Shown piece by piece: positions 9,192 to 18,612 of a DNA stretch of 64,000 bases. The notes under the pieces were generated by a model that saw only the letters and a program-made list of their open reading frames with translations, made no database searches and had not been told where the DNA came from. Where the stretch lies: contig CALKCP010000005.1 of NCBI GenBank assembly GCA_938083445.1, forward strand, positions 21,074-85,073, written 5' to 3'. The DNA comes from an uncultured Ulvibacter sp. GTDB lineage: Bacteria; Bacteroidota; Bacteroidia; Flavobacteriales; Flavobacteriaceae. Position 1 is the first letter of the stretch, and each line of letters starts with the position of its first letter. The translations under genes and the position numbers were made by a program.

Positions 9192-10964
9192 ATGCAGCAG
9201 TACGCAGATAAAGGATCACCTAAAGAAAATAAAAAATCAAAAGTGACTATGGCTAAAGCGTTTAGGACCATTATATGGCCTAAAAGAAAGCTTGTTTTTG
9301 TTGGGCTCATACTTATTGTATTTAGTAGGTTGTCTAGTCTAGTGCTACCTTGGAAAAGTAAGGCCTTACTTGATGATGTAATCCCGAATAAAGATTTTGA
9401 ACAATTATATAGTTTGCTTACGATCGTTGGGTTTGCAATTCTAGTTCAAGCGATTACTTCTTTTCTCTTAACAAGAATACTAAGTGTGCAGGCACAGTAC
9501 TTGATTTCTGAATTACGAGCACAGGTACAGAAAAAAATTCTATCGCTGCCGATCCGTTTTTTTGACAATACAAAATCTGGTGCCTTGGTATCAAGAATAA
9601 TGAGTGATGTGGAGGGGGTGCGTAATTTAATTGGTACAGGATTGGTGCAATTGGTAGGTGGTACTATCACCGCTGTAATCTCTTTGATATTGCTAATTGA
9701 TATTAGCCTTCCAATGACCCTTTTTGTTTTAGTTCCAGTGACCATATTTGGATTGGTTGCATTAAAGGCCTTTAAATACATTCGTCCCATTTTTAGAGCA
9801 AGAGGTAAAATAAATGCTGAAGTTACGGGTAGATTAACTGAAACATTAGCAGGAGTGAGGGTTATTAAGGGTTTTAATGCCGAAAAGCAAGAAAATAAGA
9901 GTTTTGAAGAAGGTGTGGATCGCCTTTTTCAGAATGTGAAAAAAAGCCTTACTGCAACGGCATTTATGACAAGCTCGGCTACCTTTCTATTAGGGTTAGC
10001 ATCGACAGGTATTATGGGGATAGGAGGATACTATATTATGCAAGACACTTTAACTACGGGTGATTTTATATCCTTTACGCTTCTCTTAGGGTTTATGATA
10101 GCACCAATCGTTCAGATGAGTAATATTGGAAGTCAGTTAACAGAAGCACTTGCAGGGCTGGATAGAACCGAAGAGCTAATGAATATGGAATCTGAAGAGG
10201 ATCCTATAAACCGAACTATTGCACTTGATAATATGCAAGGTGATATTGTTTTTAATGATGTTTCTTTCGCTTATGTTGAAGGTAAAGAAGTACTTAGTAA
10301 TATAAGCTTTAATGCTCCTCCGGGCTCTGTTACTGCTCTTGTTGGTAGCTCTGGATCTGGAAAATCTACGATTGCAGGTCTCTCGGCTACTTTTTTAAAT
10401 CCTGGTTCTGGACTAATAACGATTGATGGAAATGACATTTCAAAAGTGAAGTTGAGTAGTTTTCGTGAAAATTTGGGCGTTGTATTACAAGATGAATTTT
10501 TATTTGAAGGTACCATAAGAGAAAACATATTGTTTCCTAGGCCCAATGCTTCCGAAGAACAAGTGCTAAGTGCCGTTAAAGCAGGTTACGTAGACGAATT
10601 TACAGACCGCTTTGAGGAAGGACTTGATACACTAATTGGGGAACGCGGTGTGAAATTATCTGGAGGGCAAAGACAAAGGATAGCCATTGCAAGGGCCGTT
10701 TTAGCGGATCCTAAAATTATCATTCTAGATGAAGCCACATCAAACTTAGATACTGAAAGTGAGGCGTTAATTCAAAAAAGTTTGGCCGAACTGGTAAAAG
10801 ACAGAACGACTATTGTGATCGCCCACCGATTGAGCACGATAAAAAATGCAGATCAAATTTTAGTCGTTGAGTCAGGAAAAATTGTAGAACGAGGAACACA
10901 CGATACCCTGATACAATTAGAGGGTAGGTACTATGATTTATATACCTATCAAGCAAAAATTTAA
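9192..10964 (+). CDS. ABC transporter, fused permease/ATPase (MsbA-like exporter)
   Basis: A 590-residue type IV ABC half-exporter. Six membrane helices occupy about residues 28-310, followed by a nucleotide-binding domain. Walker A is GSSGSGKST near residue 383, the Q-loop is VVLQDEFLFEGTIREN, the signature is LSGGQRQR, and Walker B is IIILDEATS, followed by the H-loop in IVIAHRLST. The architecture matches MsbA/lipid or drug exporters that dimerise; the substrate is unknown. An ATG at 9249 (MAKAF) is an alternative start. The stop codon shares TTAA with the stop of the convergent pseudouridine synthase gene, so the two genes overlap tail to tail by 4 bases. Confidence 0.92.
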   Translation: MQQYADKGSPKENKKSKVTMAKAFRTIIWPKRKLVFVGLILIVFSRLSSLVLPWKSKALLDDVIPNKDFEQLYSLLTIVGFAILVQAITSFLLTRILSVQAQYLISELRAQVQKKILSLPIRFFDNTKSGALVSRIMSDVEGVRNLIGTGLVQLVGGTITAVISLILLIDISLPMTLFVLVPVTIFGLVALKAFKYIRPIFRARGKINAEVTGRLTETLAGVRVIKGFNAEKQENKSFEEGVDRLFQNVKKSLTATAFMTSSATFLLGLASTGIMGIGGYYIMQDTLTTGDFISFTLLLGFMIAPIVQMSNIGSQLTEALAGLDRTEELMNMESEEDPINRTIALDNMQGDIVFNDVSFAYVEGKEVLSNISFNAPPGSVTALVGSSGSGKSTIAGLSATFLNPGSGLITIDGNDISKVKLSSFRENLGVVLQDEFLFEGTIRENILFPRPNASEEQVLSAVKAGYVDEFTDRFEEGLDTLIGERGVKLSGGQRQRIAIARAVLADPKIIILDEATSNLDTESEALIQKSLAELVKDRTTIVIAHRLSTIKNADQILVVESGKIVERGTHDTLIQLEGRYYDLYTYQAKI

Positions 10965-11539
10965 TATAAGTGCGTCACCTCTTTTGATTCACCAGACAAT
11001 AGCTCATCTAAAAATATTGTTCCAACACGAACCCGGATCAGTCTAAGCGTTGGAAAGCCGACTGCAGAGGTCATCTTGCGTACTTGCCGAAACTTTCCTT
11101 CTGAAAGGGTAATCGATACCCAGGATGTTGGACCATGACGATCGTCTCTTATTTTCTTTATTCTCTCAGGAAAGTTGGGTCTTTCGATGGCCTGAACCTT
11201 GCATGGTTTCGTTTGGTACTTTCCGCCATCAATACCTATCTCGACACCCTTCTTCATCTTTTTCAATGCTTCAATGGAGATACGTCCATCAACTTGAGCA
11301 TAATACTCCTTCTCAATGCCGCTGGCATTTATAATATTGCTAGTTCTTCCATCGGTGGTGAGTAATAGCAAACCTTCACTTTTCTCGTCCAATCGACCAA
11401 TCGACATAGTGCCTTCAGGAAATTTTCCTAGTTCACCTAAGAATTTCTTCTTATGACTTTTAGCATCATTACTCATAAATTGACTAATAAAACCATACGG
11501 CTTGTGCAGTATAAAATGTCTGGATTGATTTATCTTCAT
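10961..11539 (-). CDS. rluE: 23S rRNA pseudouridine synthase, RsuA/RluE family
   Basis: A 192-residue RNA-modifying enzyme. It begins with the RluE-type FILHKPYGFISQF and has the catalytic motif IGRLDEKSEGLLLLTTDG, whose Asp attacks the target uridine. The conserved GKFRQVRKMTSAVGFPTLRLIR segment follows. It lacks the N-terminal S4 domain found in RsuA and RluB, which points to the RluE type acting on 23S rRNA. Specificity is inferred from domain layout and length only. The gene converges on the ABC exporter, with stop codons overlapping by 4 bases. Confidence 0.85.
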   Translation of the reverse strand: MKINQSRHFILHKPYGFISQFMSNDAKSHKKKFLGELGKFPEGTMSIGRLDEKSEGLLLLTTDGRTSNIINASGIEKEYYAQVDGRISIEALKKMKKGVEIGIDGGKYQTKPCKVQAIERPNFPERIKKIRDDRHGPTSWVSITLSEGKFRQVRKMTSAVGFPTLRLIRVRVGTIFLDELLSGESKEVTHLY

Positions 11540-11635
11540 TTTAAAATATAAACTGTTTTTCAGAAATACAAATAGCGAATGTAGGTAATTCGTTTATTCT
11601 AAAATTTTATAAACAAATACTTGCCTAAATATTCA

Positions 11636-11643
11636 TATCTTTG
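11636..11643 (+). promoter_or_regulatory. -7 element TATCTTTG of the cold-shock-domain/helicase operon
   Basis: An exact TAnnTTTG match ending 29 bases before the ATG at 11673. A -33 TTTG at the expected spacing is not obvious. Confidence 0.6.
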
Positions 11644-11672
11644 TGCGATAATTAATTAAAACTTTAAATTGA

Positions 11673-12122
11673 ATGGCAGGATCACAGGAGACCTACGGTA
11701 AAAAAGAAAGAGAAAAGAAACGCTTAAAAAAGCAAGAAGACAAGAAAAAGAAAGCGATAGAGCGCAAAGCCAATTCTAAAGGTGGCGGTCTAGAGAATAT
11801 GCTTGTTTATGTAGATGAATTTGGACGTTTTACCGACACACCACCTGACCCTTCTCAGAAAGTTAAAGTTGATGCCGACAGTATTGAAATTGGAGTACCT
11901 AAAAGAGCTCCTGCAGAAGCTATAGATCCTATCCATCAAGGGAAAGTAGATTTTTATGATAGTTCCAAAGGATTTGGCTTTATTATAGATGCTTTAGATT
12001 CTGAACGATATTTTGTACACGTAAGTGGTACGACTGAGGATATAGCAGAAGGAGACAAAGTGAGTTTTGAACTTGAAAGAGGGCAAAAGGGATTGAATGC
12101 CGTTCGAGTTAAAAAAACATAG
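11673..12122 (+). CDS. Cold-shock-domain protein with basic N-terminal extension
   Basis: A 149-residue protein. Residues 1-35 are extremely lysine/glutamate rich (EKKRLKKQEDKKKKAIERK), likely a charged helix or RNA-binding tail. A linker with PPDPSQKV follows, and residues ~89-149 form a cold-shock OB fold: GKVDFYDSSKGFGFI (RNP1) and YFVHVSG (RNP2). It should bind single-stranded RNA/DNA and melt structure. It sits 9 bases upstream of a DEAD-box helicase, so the pair is probably one transcript acting on structured RNA. Fusion of a CSD to a basic extension is known in Bacteroidota but differs from the stand-alone 63-residue proteins elsewhere in this window. Confidence 0.88.
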   Translation: MAGSQETYGKKEREKKRLKKQEDKKKKAIERKANSKGGGLENMLVYVDEFGRFTDTPPDPSQKVKVDADSIEIGVPKRAPAEAIDPIHQGKVDFYDSSKGFGFIIDALDSERYFVHVSGTTEDIAEGDKVSFELERGQKGLNAVRVKKT

Positions 12123-12131
12123 GAAGACCTA

Positions 12132-13250
12132 ATGTCTACATTTTTAGAATTGGGAGTTCGCAAGGACTTCGTTAAGGGATTAAAAGAGTTAGGTATAAAA
12201 ACACCTACTCAAATTCAGGAGATTGCCATTCCAATACTTTTACATTCCAAAACAGATTTAATTGGCTTAGCACAGACCGGAACTGGTAAAACAGCAGCTT
12301 TCGGACTTCCGTTGTTACAGCAAATCGATACTTCAAAGAAGGAAATTCAAACCTTGATTCTAGCTCCAACTAGAGAGCTAGTGCAGCAAATTCAGAAACA
12401 ACTCTTTAAGTTCACGAAATACTGTGATGATCGCATTTTTGCAGAAGGAATATATGGCGGTGAAAAAATTGAAAGGCAGATAAATGCTTTGAAACGTCCC
12501 ACACACATTGTAGTGGCCACCCCGGGCAGACTCATAGACCTAATCGAAAGAGGAGATATCAATATCAAACACATCCGCACCTTAGTGCTAGATGAGGCTG
12601 ATGAAATGTTGAGCATGGGTTTTAAGCAAGACCTAAATCGAATTTTAAAATACACTGAAGGGAGCCGTAATACTTGGTTGTTTTCGGCAACGATGCCTGA
12701 AGAAATAAAGAAAATCGTTAAGAAATATATGGCGGTAGATGCCGCCAGAGTTGAGGTTAATAAGGATGCACTGGTAAATGAAAATATTACGCATCAGTAT
12801 ATTAACACCAGTATCAAAGAAAAAGTAAATCTGTTAGGTACATTATTAGAAAGTAGAGGCACCGAACGAGGAATCATTTTTTGCAGAACCAAAGCGGGTA
12901 CTCAGAATCTCGTTGCCGAATTAAAATCAAAAGGCTTCTCAGTAGAAGCACTTGAAGGAGATATGCAGCAGAGAGACAGAGAAAAAGTAATGAGGGCATT
13001 TAAGAAAACGACCCTGCAAACCTTAGTGTGTACCGATGTTGCTGCTCGTGGAATTGATGTTAATAATCTAGCGTATGTAATCCATCATCAATTACCCGAT
13101 CAAAATGATTATTATACGCATCGAAGTGGAAGAACTGCAAGAGCCGGCAAAACAGGGGTGTCTTTAGCGCTAATTATTCCAGGTGAAATGAGCCGTATTA
13201 ATGAACTTCGAAAGGTATTAGGAATACAATTTAAAGAGGTTTTTCTGTAA
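12132..13250 (+). CDS. DEAD-box RNA helicase, minimal core (RhlE-like)
   Basis: A 372-residue ATP-dependent RNA helicase consisting almost only of the two RecA lobes. Motifs: Q-motif TPTQIQE, motif I AQTGTGKT near residue 48, Ia APTRELV, Ib ATPGR, II DEAD near residue 154, III FSAT, IV IIFCRT, V CTDVAARGID, VI HRSGRTAR. There is no C-terminal RNA-binding extension, so specificity may come from its operon partner, the cold-shock-domain protein 9 bases upstream. Likely roles are ribosome assembly or mRNA unfolding, especially in the cold; the cold link is inference from context. Confidence 0.93.
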   Translation: MSTFLELGVRKDFVKGLKELGIKTPTQIQEIAIPILLHSKTDLIGLAQTGTGKTAAFGLPLLQQIDTSKKEIQTLILAPTRELVQQIQKQLFKFTKYCDDRIFAEGIYGGEKIERQINALKRPTHIVVATPGRLIDLIERGDINIKHIRTLVLDEADEMLSMGFKQDLNRILKYTEGSRNTWLFSATMPEEIKKIVKKYMAVDAARVEVNKDALVNENITHQYINTSIKEKVNLLGTLLESRGTERGIIFCRTKAGTQNLVAELKSKGFSVEALEGDMQQRDREKVMRAFKKTTLQTLVCTDVAARGIDVNNLAYVIHHQLPDQNDYYTHRSGRTARAGKTGVSLALIIPGEMSRINELRKVLGIQFKEVFL

Positions 13251-13251
13251 A

Positions 13252-14598
13252 TTACAGCAAAGCCTTTTTTGCGATCTCTTGAACTTCATCGAGGACTCTC
13301 AAGAGGTTTCCACTCCAAAGCTTTTCAATTTCTTTTTCAGAATAACCGCGTCGAACTAGCTCTAATGTTACATTAAATGTTTCGGAAGCATCATTCCAAC
13401 CATCGATACCGCCACCACCATCAAAATCACTACTAATACCAACATGTTCGATTCCCATTTTTTCAATTAGATAATCGATATGATCTACAAAATCTGATAC
13501 ATTGACAGCAGGAGGGAGGTTTGTTAACGACTTTAACTTTTCTGATCTAACGCTGGCCATTAGCTCATAATTCGAATAAAATGAGGCCTTATCTTCGGCA
13601 CTGAGTGCGCCTAAGTCTCTCCATTCATACCAGGTGCCACCCAAAGAATCCATTATTTCTTTTCCGAGCTCCGTTTCAACCTTAGAGCGCGCATCATTTT
13701 TTTCTGTATTGAGATAACTTCTAAAAGCAACAGTCTGCACGACACCGCCATTTTTTTTCATCCATCCCAATTGCTCGTCATCAAGATTACGACTGTGATT
13801 GCACAAGGCTCTCGCTGAAGAATGAGAGGCAATTATGGGCGCGTTACTTAACGAAATCATTTGGCGCATTGCTTCTTTAGACGGATGCGAAACATCAATC
13901 ATCATTCCAATACGATTCATTTCAGCAATAACTTGCCTCCCCAAATCACTTAACCCATCATGAAGCCATACATCATCTTCCTCACCTGTATTGCTATCGC
14001 TTAATTGACTGTGACCATTATGTGATAAGGACATATACCGACCGCCTAGATCGTAGAATTTTTGAACATTATTGATGTCCAATCCAATAGGATAGCCGTT
14101 TTCGATACCTATCATGGCAACTTTCTTTCCAGATTTTACAATGCGTTGCACATCTTCAGACGTTGTTGCCAACTCAATTTGATCGGGTGCTATCTCTTCT
14201 GTCAGTCTGTGAATGGCCTCAAATTTGGACATAGCATTCTCAAAGGCCGCAGCATAACCTGTATCTGTAAGTGAATCCTGACCAGTATAGACGATAAACC
14301 ATGCCACATCTAAACCACCTTTTTTCATCTTAGGCAAGGTAATTTGACTTTCTAATTCCTGAGTGTAATTGATAGAATCTGTAAAGTTTTTAATATTGAT
14401 ATCGCAGTGGGTATCGAGTGTTAGTACGTTGTCGTGTATTTTTTGTGCTTTTGCTATCATTTGGTCTTCTGTATACTTTGGTGTCATCTCTGTGCAAGAG
14501 GCTATTAATAGTAGTCCCGAAATTAAAAGGAGTACTGATTGCGCATCAAAACCAAAGAAGAATGATTTTTTACCTGACGAATATTCTACATTTTTCAT
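13252..14598 (-). CDS. Membrane dipeptidase (peptidase family M19), lipoprotein
   Basis: A 448-residue lipoprotein: a hydrophobic signal with lipobox IASC places the lipidated Cys at residue 35. The M19 fold begins with the metal-binding LDTHCDI (HxD) near residue 60. Further metal ligands are expected in IGIENGYP, SLSHNGHS, MIDVSHPS and IASHSSARAL, and the C-terminal HVGISSDFDGGGG segment closes the active site. The family hydrolyses dipeptides using a binuclear zinc centre. Anchoring to a periplasmic membrane face is inferred from the lipobox. It converges closely on the DEAD-box gene and has its own promoter at 14624-14631. Confidence 0.92.
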   Translation of the reverse strand: MKNVEYSSGKKSFFFGFDAQSVLLLISGLLLIASCTEMTPKYTEDQMIAKAQKIHDNVLTLDTHCDINIKNFTDSINYTQELESQITLPKMKKGGLDVAWFIVYTGQDSLTDTGYAAAFENAMSKFEAIHRLTEEIAPDQIELATTSEDVQRIVKSGKKVAMIGIENGYPIGLDINNVQKFYDLGGRYMSLSHNGHSQLSDSNTGEEDDVWLHDGLSDLGRQVIAEMNRIGMMIDVSHPSKEAMRQMISLSNAPIIASHSSARALCNHSRNLDDEQLGWMKKNGGVVQTVAFRSYLNTEKNDARSKVETELGKEIMDSLGGTWYEWRDLGALSAEDKASFYSNYELMASVRSEKLKSLTNLPPAVNVSDFVDHIDYLIEKMGIEHVGISSDFDGGGGIDGWNDASETFNVTLELVRRGYSEKEIEKLWSGNLLRVLDEVQEIAKKALL

Positions 14599-14623
14599 AG
14601 GGATTTGGCTTCTAGGTTAATAC

Positions 14624-14631
14624 CAAATATA
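14624..14631 (-). promoter_or_regulatory. -7 element TATATTTG of the M19 dipeptidase gene
   Basis: A minus-strand match to TAnnTTTG 25 bases before the ATG at 14598. The -33 element is not clear. Confidence 0.5.
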
Positions 14632-14851
14632 ACACTATTATAACTGAAATTAGGCCTAGATGCCTTTTCTATTACATAACTAGATCTAGTAAAATAAGCA
14701 CTTATAATTGGGTAAATGATAAATTACACCATATCTAGTCTGCCAATTTCAAGTACTAATTTCATTAAATAACGAAGTGAAGTATCTTCATCCTAGGTGC
14801 CTTGACCATGTGTTTTTTTTGCAATTCAACTATTTTTATCATCAAAGTGTC

Positions 14852-14879
14852 TTGGAAACTCTTATTTGACCTATCTTTG
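14852..14879 (+). promoter_or_regulatory. Promoter of the DEAH helicase gene (TTG-N17-TATCTTTG)
   Basis: TTG at 14852-14854 is followed after 17 bases by TATCTTTG at 14872-14879. The gene begins at 14898, so the leader is about 12 bases. Confidence 0.65.
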
Positions 14880-14897
14880 CACGTCTAAAAAATTTTA

Positions 14898-16457
14898 ATG
14901 TCAGAAATAGAATCAGTTACAACAAAGGAAGAAAGAAAAAGTGGCAAGGACCTTTACAGCTATCAAAAGGGGGCCATAAGTAAGATTTTTACTGCCTTTG
15001 ATGATGCACCAGAAGATTATCACTTATTGTATCAACTCCCTACTGGTGGTGGAAAAACTGTTATTTTTTCTGAAATTGTAAGACAGTACCTTAAGAATCA
15101 TAAGAAAAAAGTGCTTGTGCTTACGCATCGAATCGAGTTATGCAAGCAAACGTCTAACATGCTAACAGAATTTAATGTAGACAATAAAGTAATTAGTAGC
15201 ACCGCAAACCTCGAAGATCAAAAGGATTACACTTGTTTTGTTGCAATGGTCGAAACACTAAACAATCGACTTCAAGAAGATAGACTTGATATTTCTGATG
15301 TTGGTCTTGTTATTATTGATGAGGCACATTATAATTCATTCACGAAACTTTTTAAGTTTTTTGAAAAATCATTTATTCTAGGGGTAACAGCGACCCCATT
15401 GAGTTCTAATATCAAGCTTCCTATGAATGACAACTACGATGAACTTATCGTAGGGGAAACAATAGAATCATTAATAGAGAATGAATTTTTGTCAAAGGCC
15501 AATGTGTATTCATATAATGTAGGTTTAACATCACTAGAAGTAGGTGCTAATGGTGATTATACAGTAAAATCATCCGATGATTTATATATGGGCACCGACA
15601 TGCTTAGTAGATTATTGCAATCGTATCAAGAACGCTCAAAAGGAAAAAAAACCTTGATCTTCAACAATGGTATCAATACGTCTCTGTATGTTTATGATGC
15701 CTTCAGACAGGCAGGGATACCTATTATGCACCTAGATAATACAGCTACCAAGAAACAAAGATTGCACATACTAGAGTGGTTTAAAAACACTCCTGATGCA
15801 ATCTTAACCTCTGTAAGTATATTAACTACAGGATTTGATGAGCCAACTGTCCAGTCAATTATTCTGAATAGAGCGACGAAATCATTAACCCTATATTATC
15901 AAATGATTGGGCGTGGATCAAGAATTTTAAAAGACAAGAATTCATTTGATGTAATAGACCTCGGAAATAACTTCCATCGTTTTGGGCCCTGGGGAGCAGA
16001 TTTGGACTGGCAACGAATATTTAAATATCCAACGGCATATTTGGATAATTTGATGGACGATGATGAATTAGAGAGCTATTTTAAGTATGAAATGCCTGAT
16101 GAATTACGCGAAGAATTTAAACAGTCAAAGGAAGTCTATTTTGATGTTAAGAAAGCATACGTTGATTCAGTGCGCAATGGTGAAACATCTAAGGTTATTT
16201 TAGAACGTTCTCTCGAGCAACATTGCCGCATATGTACTGAAAATAGTGACGATGTCTACGATGCATTGGGCTTGGCTAAAAAGCTAGGAGATGATATTGA
16301 TTTCAGAATCGAGCGGTACTCAAAATGTATTAGTAAGAGCACTCATAACTTTATCTCTTGGTTAAAAGACGATTACAGGTTAAAACTTAGAAACTTTATC
16401 CGTGAAAATTTTGATAGCATATATGAAGAAATTCATGGCTATCCCCCAGAAGAATAG
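14898..16457 (+). CDS. SF2 DEAD/DEAH-box helicase, XPB/restriction-type core
   Basis: A 519-residue SF2 helicase outside the DEAD-box RNA helicase subfamily. It has the opening SYQKGAISKI, motif I LPTGGGKT near residue 50, Ia LTHRIEL, motif II DEAH, motif III GVTATPL, motif V TSVSILTTGFDEP and motif VI QMIGRGSR. The layout resembles ResIII/XPB-type DNA or RNA translocases. The C-terminal ~120 residues carry four cysteines (HCRIC ... KCIS) and a helical tail of unknown function. It is not accompanied by a methylase or nuclease, so I do not call it part of a restriction system. It has its own promoter. Confidence 0.88.
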   Translation: MSEIESVTTKEERKSGKDLYSYQKGAISKIFTAFDDAPEDYHLLYQLPTGGGKTVIFSEIVRQYLKNHKKKVLVLTHRIELCKQTSNMLTEFNVDNKVISSTANLEDQKDYTCFVAMVETLNNRLQEDRLDISDVGLVIIDEAHYNSFTKLFKFFEKSFILGVTATPLSSNIKLPMNDNYDELIVGETIESLIENEFLSKANVYSYNVGLTSLEVGANGDYTVKSSDDLYMGTDMLSRLLQSYQERSKGKKTLIFNNGINTSLYVYDAFRQAGIPIMHLDNTATKKQRLHILEWFKNTPDAILTSVSILTTGFDEPTVQSIILNRATKSLTLYYQMIGRGSRILKDKNSFDVIDLGNNFHRFGPWGADLDWQRIFKYPTAYLDNLMDDDELESYFKYEMPDELREEFKQSKEVYFDVKKAYVDSVRNGETSKVILERSLEQHCRICTENSDDVYDALGLAKKLGDDIDFRIERYSKCISKSTHNFISWLKDDYRLKLRNFIRENFDSIYEEIHGYPPEE

Positions 16458-16624
16458 TTCTATTGCAATAAAGCACGGCAACAGCTGTAGTATTTGGAGG
16501 TGTAATGACCATTATGACAGTCGTATCAGCGGGTCTTCTTTCTTCCGAAACCAGAAAATTGAACCTTGAGAAAGACCTTTGTTTAGAATCATAAAAGGGG
16601 ACGTAATGATTAGATTCAATAACG

Positions 16625-16632
16625 TACCTTTG
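16625..16632 (+). promoter_or_regulatory. -7 element TACCTTTG of the DEVD helicase gene
   Basis: A TAnnTTTG match 16 bases before the ATG at 16649; no -33 TTTG at usual spacing. Confidence 0.5.
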
Positions 16633-16648
16633 CAAAAAAATAGCATTC

Positions 16649-18004
16649 ATGAAGACTTTTGAAGATTTCAAATTATCCAATCCATTGCGAAATGCAATCC
16701 AAGATTTGGGGTTTGAGAATCCGACACCGATACAGACTGAAGCTTTTTCAGTTGTACTTTCAGGTAAAGACATGGTTGGAATAGCGCAAACAGGAACAGG
16801 TAAAACCTTGGGTTATATGCTGCCCATACTTCAGGATTTAAAGTTTTCAAAAGAACCAGTTCTTCGAGTTTTGGTGGTAGTTCCAACCAGAGAATTGGTG
16901 ATTCAAGTTGTTGAAGAAATAGAAAAATTCTCGAAATATTTGAGCCTACGCACCCTTGGTGTATATGGAGGAACGAATATTAATACACAGCGAAAAGCGT
17001 TGGCTGAAGGTTGCGATATTATTGTCGCCACTCCTGGAAGATTTTATGACTTAACCTTAAGCAGGGTTATCCAATTAAAGACGGTGCGAAAACTCGTAAT
17101 TGACGAAGTTGATGTAATGCTCGATTTAGGATTTCGTTTTCAGCTTACAAACATCTTCGATTTACTTCCGGATAGACGTCAAAACATTATGTTTTCGGCT
17201 ACTATGACAGAAGATGTAGAAGCATTAATTAATGATTTCTTTATCAAGCCTACGAAGGTATCAGTGGCTTTGAGTGGAACACCATTGGATAATATTAGTC
17301 AGCAGTCGTACTGTGTGCCCAATTTCTATACAAAGGTTAATTTATTGGTTCATTTGTTAAAGGACCGAGAACTATACAATAAAGTTTTAATATTTGTTTC
17401 AAATAAAAGAAGTGCAGACAGACTCTTTGCGGTTTTAGAGGAATATTACGGAGAAGAAAGTTGTGTTATTCATTCCAATAAAACTCAGAATTATAGAATA
17501 CGCTCTATCAATCAATTCGATGAGGGTAAAAACCGAATACTAGTGGCCACAGATGTGATGGCCCGAGGTCTAGATTTAGAAAAAATTTCTCATGTTGTAA
17601 ACTTCGACACGCCGCCTTATCCTGAAAATTATATGCACCGTATCGGACGAACAGGGCGTGCAGAACAAGAGGGGAGATCGCTTTTGTTTTATACTGAAAA
17701 AGAGCAGCAAAAGAAAGAGAATATAGAGGCGCTAATGAATTATAAAATTCCTTTCATAGCCTTTCCTTCTGAAATTGAAATATCAAAGAGACTAACCCCA
17801 GAAGAACAGCCGGAAGTTAAAGAGATTAACAATCCTCATAAGGCATCATTGGTTGAAGAACGTGGCGCTAGTTTTCATGAAAAGAGTGAAAAGAATTCAA
17901 AAGAAAATTTAGGTGGCTCGTATCGTAGAATTATAGAAAAAAAATACAAGAAGCCCAAAACGAGAGGGGACAAGAACTATAATAAGCGCAACAAACGCAA
18001 GTAA
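16649..18004 (+). CDS. DEAD-box family RNA helicase with DEVD motif II and basic C-terminal tail
   Basis: A 451-residue RNA helicase with the full set of core motifs: Q-motif TPIQTEA, motif I AQTGTGKT, Ia VPTREL, Ib ATPGR, III FSAT, V ATDVMARGLD, VI HRIGRTGR. Motif II reads DEVD instead of DEAD, conserving the Mg/ATP acidic residues but replacing Ala with Val. The last ~60 residues are lysine/arginine rich (KKYKKPKTRGDKNYNKRNKRK) and should bind RNA non-specifically. It belongs to the RhlE/DbpA-like bacterial group; the exact RNA substrate is unknown. It has its own -7 element and follows the DEAH helicase on the same strand. Confidence 0.9.
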   Translation: MKTFEDFKLSNPLRNAIQDLGFENPTPIQTEAFSVVLSGKDMVGIAQTGTGKTLGYMLPILQDLKFSKEPVLRVLVVVPTRELVIQVVEEIEKFSKYLSLRTLGVYGGTNINTQRKALAEGCDIIVATPGRFYDLTLSRVIQLKTVRKLVIDEVDVMLDLGFRFQLTNIFDLLPDRRQNIMFSATMTEDVEALINDFFIKPTKVSVALSGTPLDNISQQSYCVPNFYTKVNLLVHLLKDRELYNKVLIFVSNKRSADRLFAVLEEYYGEESCVIHSNKTQNYRIRSINQFDEGKNRILVATDVMARGLDLEKISHVVNFDTPPYPENYMHRIGRTGRAEQEGRSLLFYTEKEQQKKENIEALMNYKIPFIAFPSEIEISKRLTPEEQPEVKEINNPHKASLVEERGASFHEKSEKNSKENLGGSYRRIIEKKYKKPKTRGDKNYNKRNKRK

Positions 18005-18612
18005 TTTGTGTCCCACTAGGCCAAGGTGTTGCAGTAAAAAGGCATGCTTCTAATAGGTCCGTTTGTAGTAAAAAATCCTATTCCTCTAAAAGTTTCTCTA
18101 ATAACTCTGCATAATTTCTCACTTCCGGATAGAATAGTCCTCCTAGCCCGAAGAGCGGTGTTTGCATTAAATTTAATACTAATACAAATGGCTTTCTCAG
18201 AGCCCGCCGCGATAAACGATCTAATCACCAACTCGTTTTAATAGTCAAAGAATCCTCCTTTTATTAAGGTGAGGAAACAAAACAGAGTAAGAATATATTT
18301 TTAAGCTTGCTCTTTTTTCAATACCAACAATAACGAATCTAATTTTGGTTATTGACGTTTTTGTTATTTTAAGACCTAAGAAAATTTGGACAATTGAATA
18401 CGCCTCGGGTTCAAAAGAGGTGTTTATTTAATCTTATAAGCTGAAATTCATGGTGTTATGTATTTCCTTAAAATGAGTATTAAAAGCCGAAATAATAGAG
18501 CTTCATTTGTATCTTTATGTGGTTGAAAGAAGTGTATACGGGCGAACAAGTAAGGTTTTGCAACGCATTGCAGGACTCTATATAATAAATTAAACATATA
18601 AGAGAATTAGAT
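18005..18612. other. Intergenic region upstream of msrB
   Basis: About 600 bases without a convincing gene. It holds a possible minus-strand ORF remnant (listed separately), a weak hairpin ACGCCTC/GAGGTGT near 18399-18423, and a TATCTTTA near 18510 that may be an imperfect -7 element for msrB. Confidence 0.5.
18016..18231 (-). pseudogene. Possible small CDS or gene remnant, unidentified
   Basis: A 71-codon minus-strand frame from GTG with a codon pattern closer to coding DNA than the flanking intergenic sequence (AGA arginines, A/T third positions) and no signal or membrane segment. It includes SGSEKLCRVIRETFRGIGFF and ends PFYCNTLA. I do not recognise it. The opposite strand is also open for 65 codons over the same stretch, so one may simply be the shadow of the other. 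No ribosome-binding site or promoter is evident. Confidence 0.22.

Noticed and set aside
14898..16457. DEAH helicase as part of a restriction-modification or defence island
   Set aside because: No methylase, nuclease or other defence gene is adjacent; it sits among housekeeping RNA-related genes.
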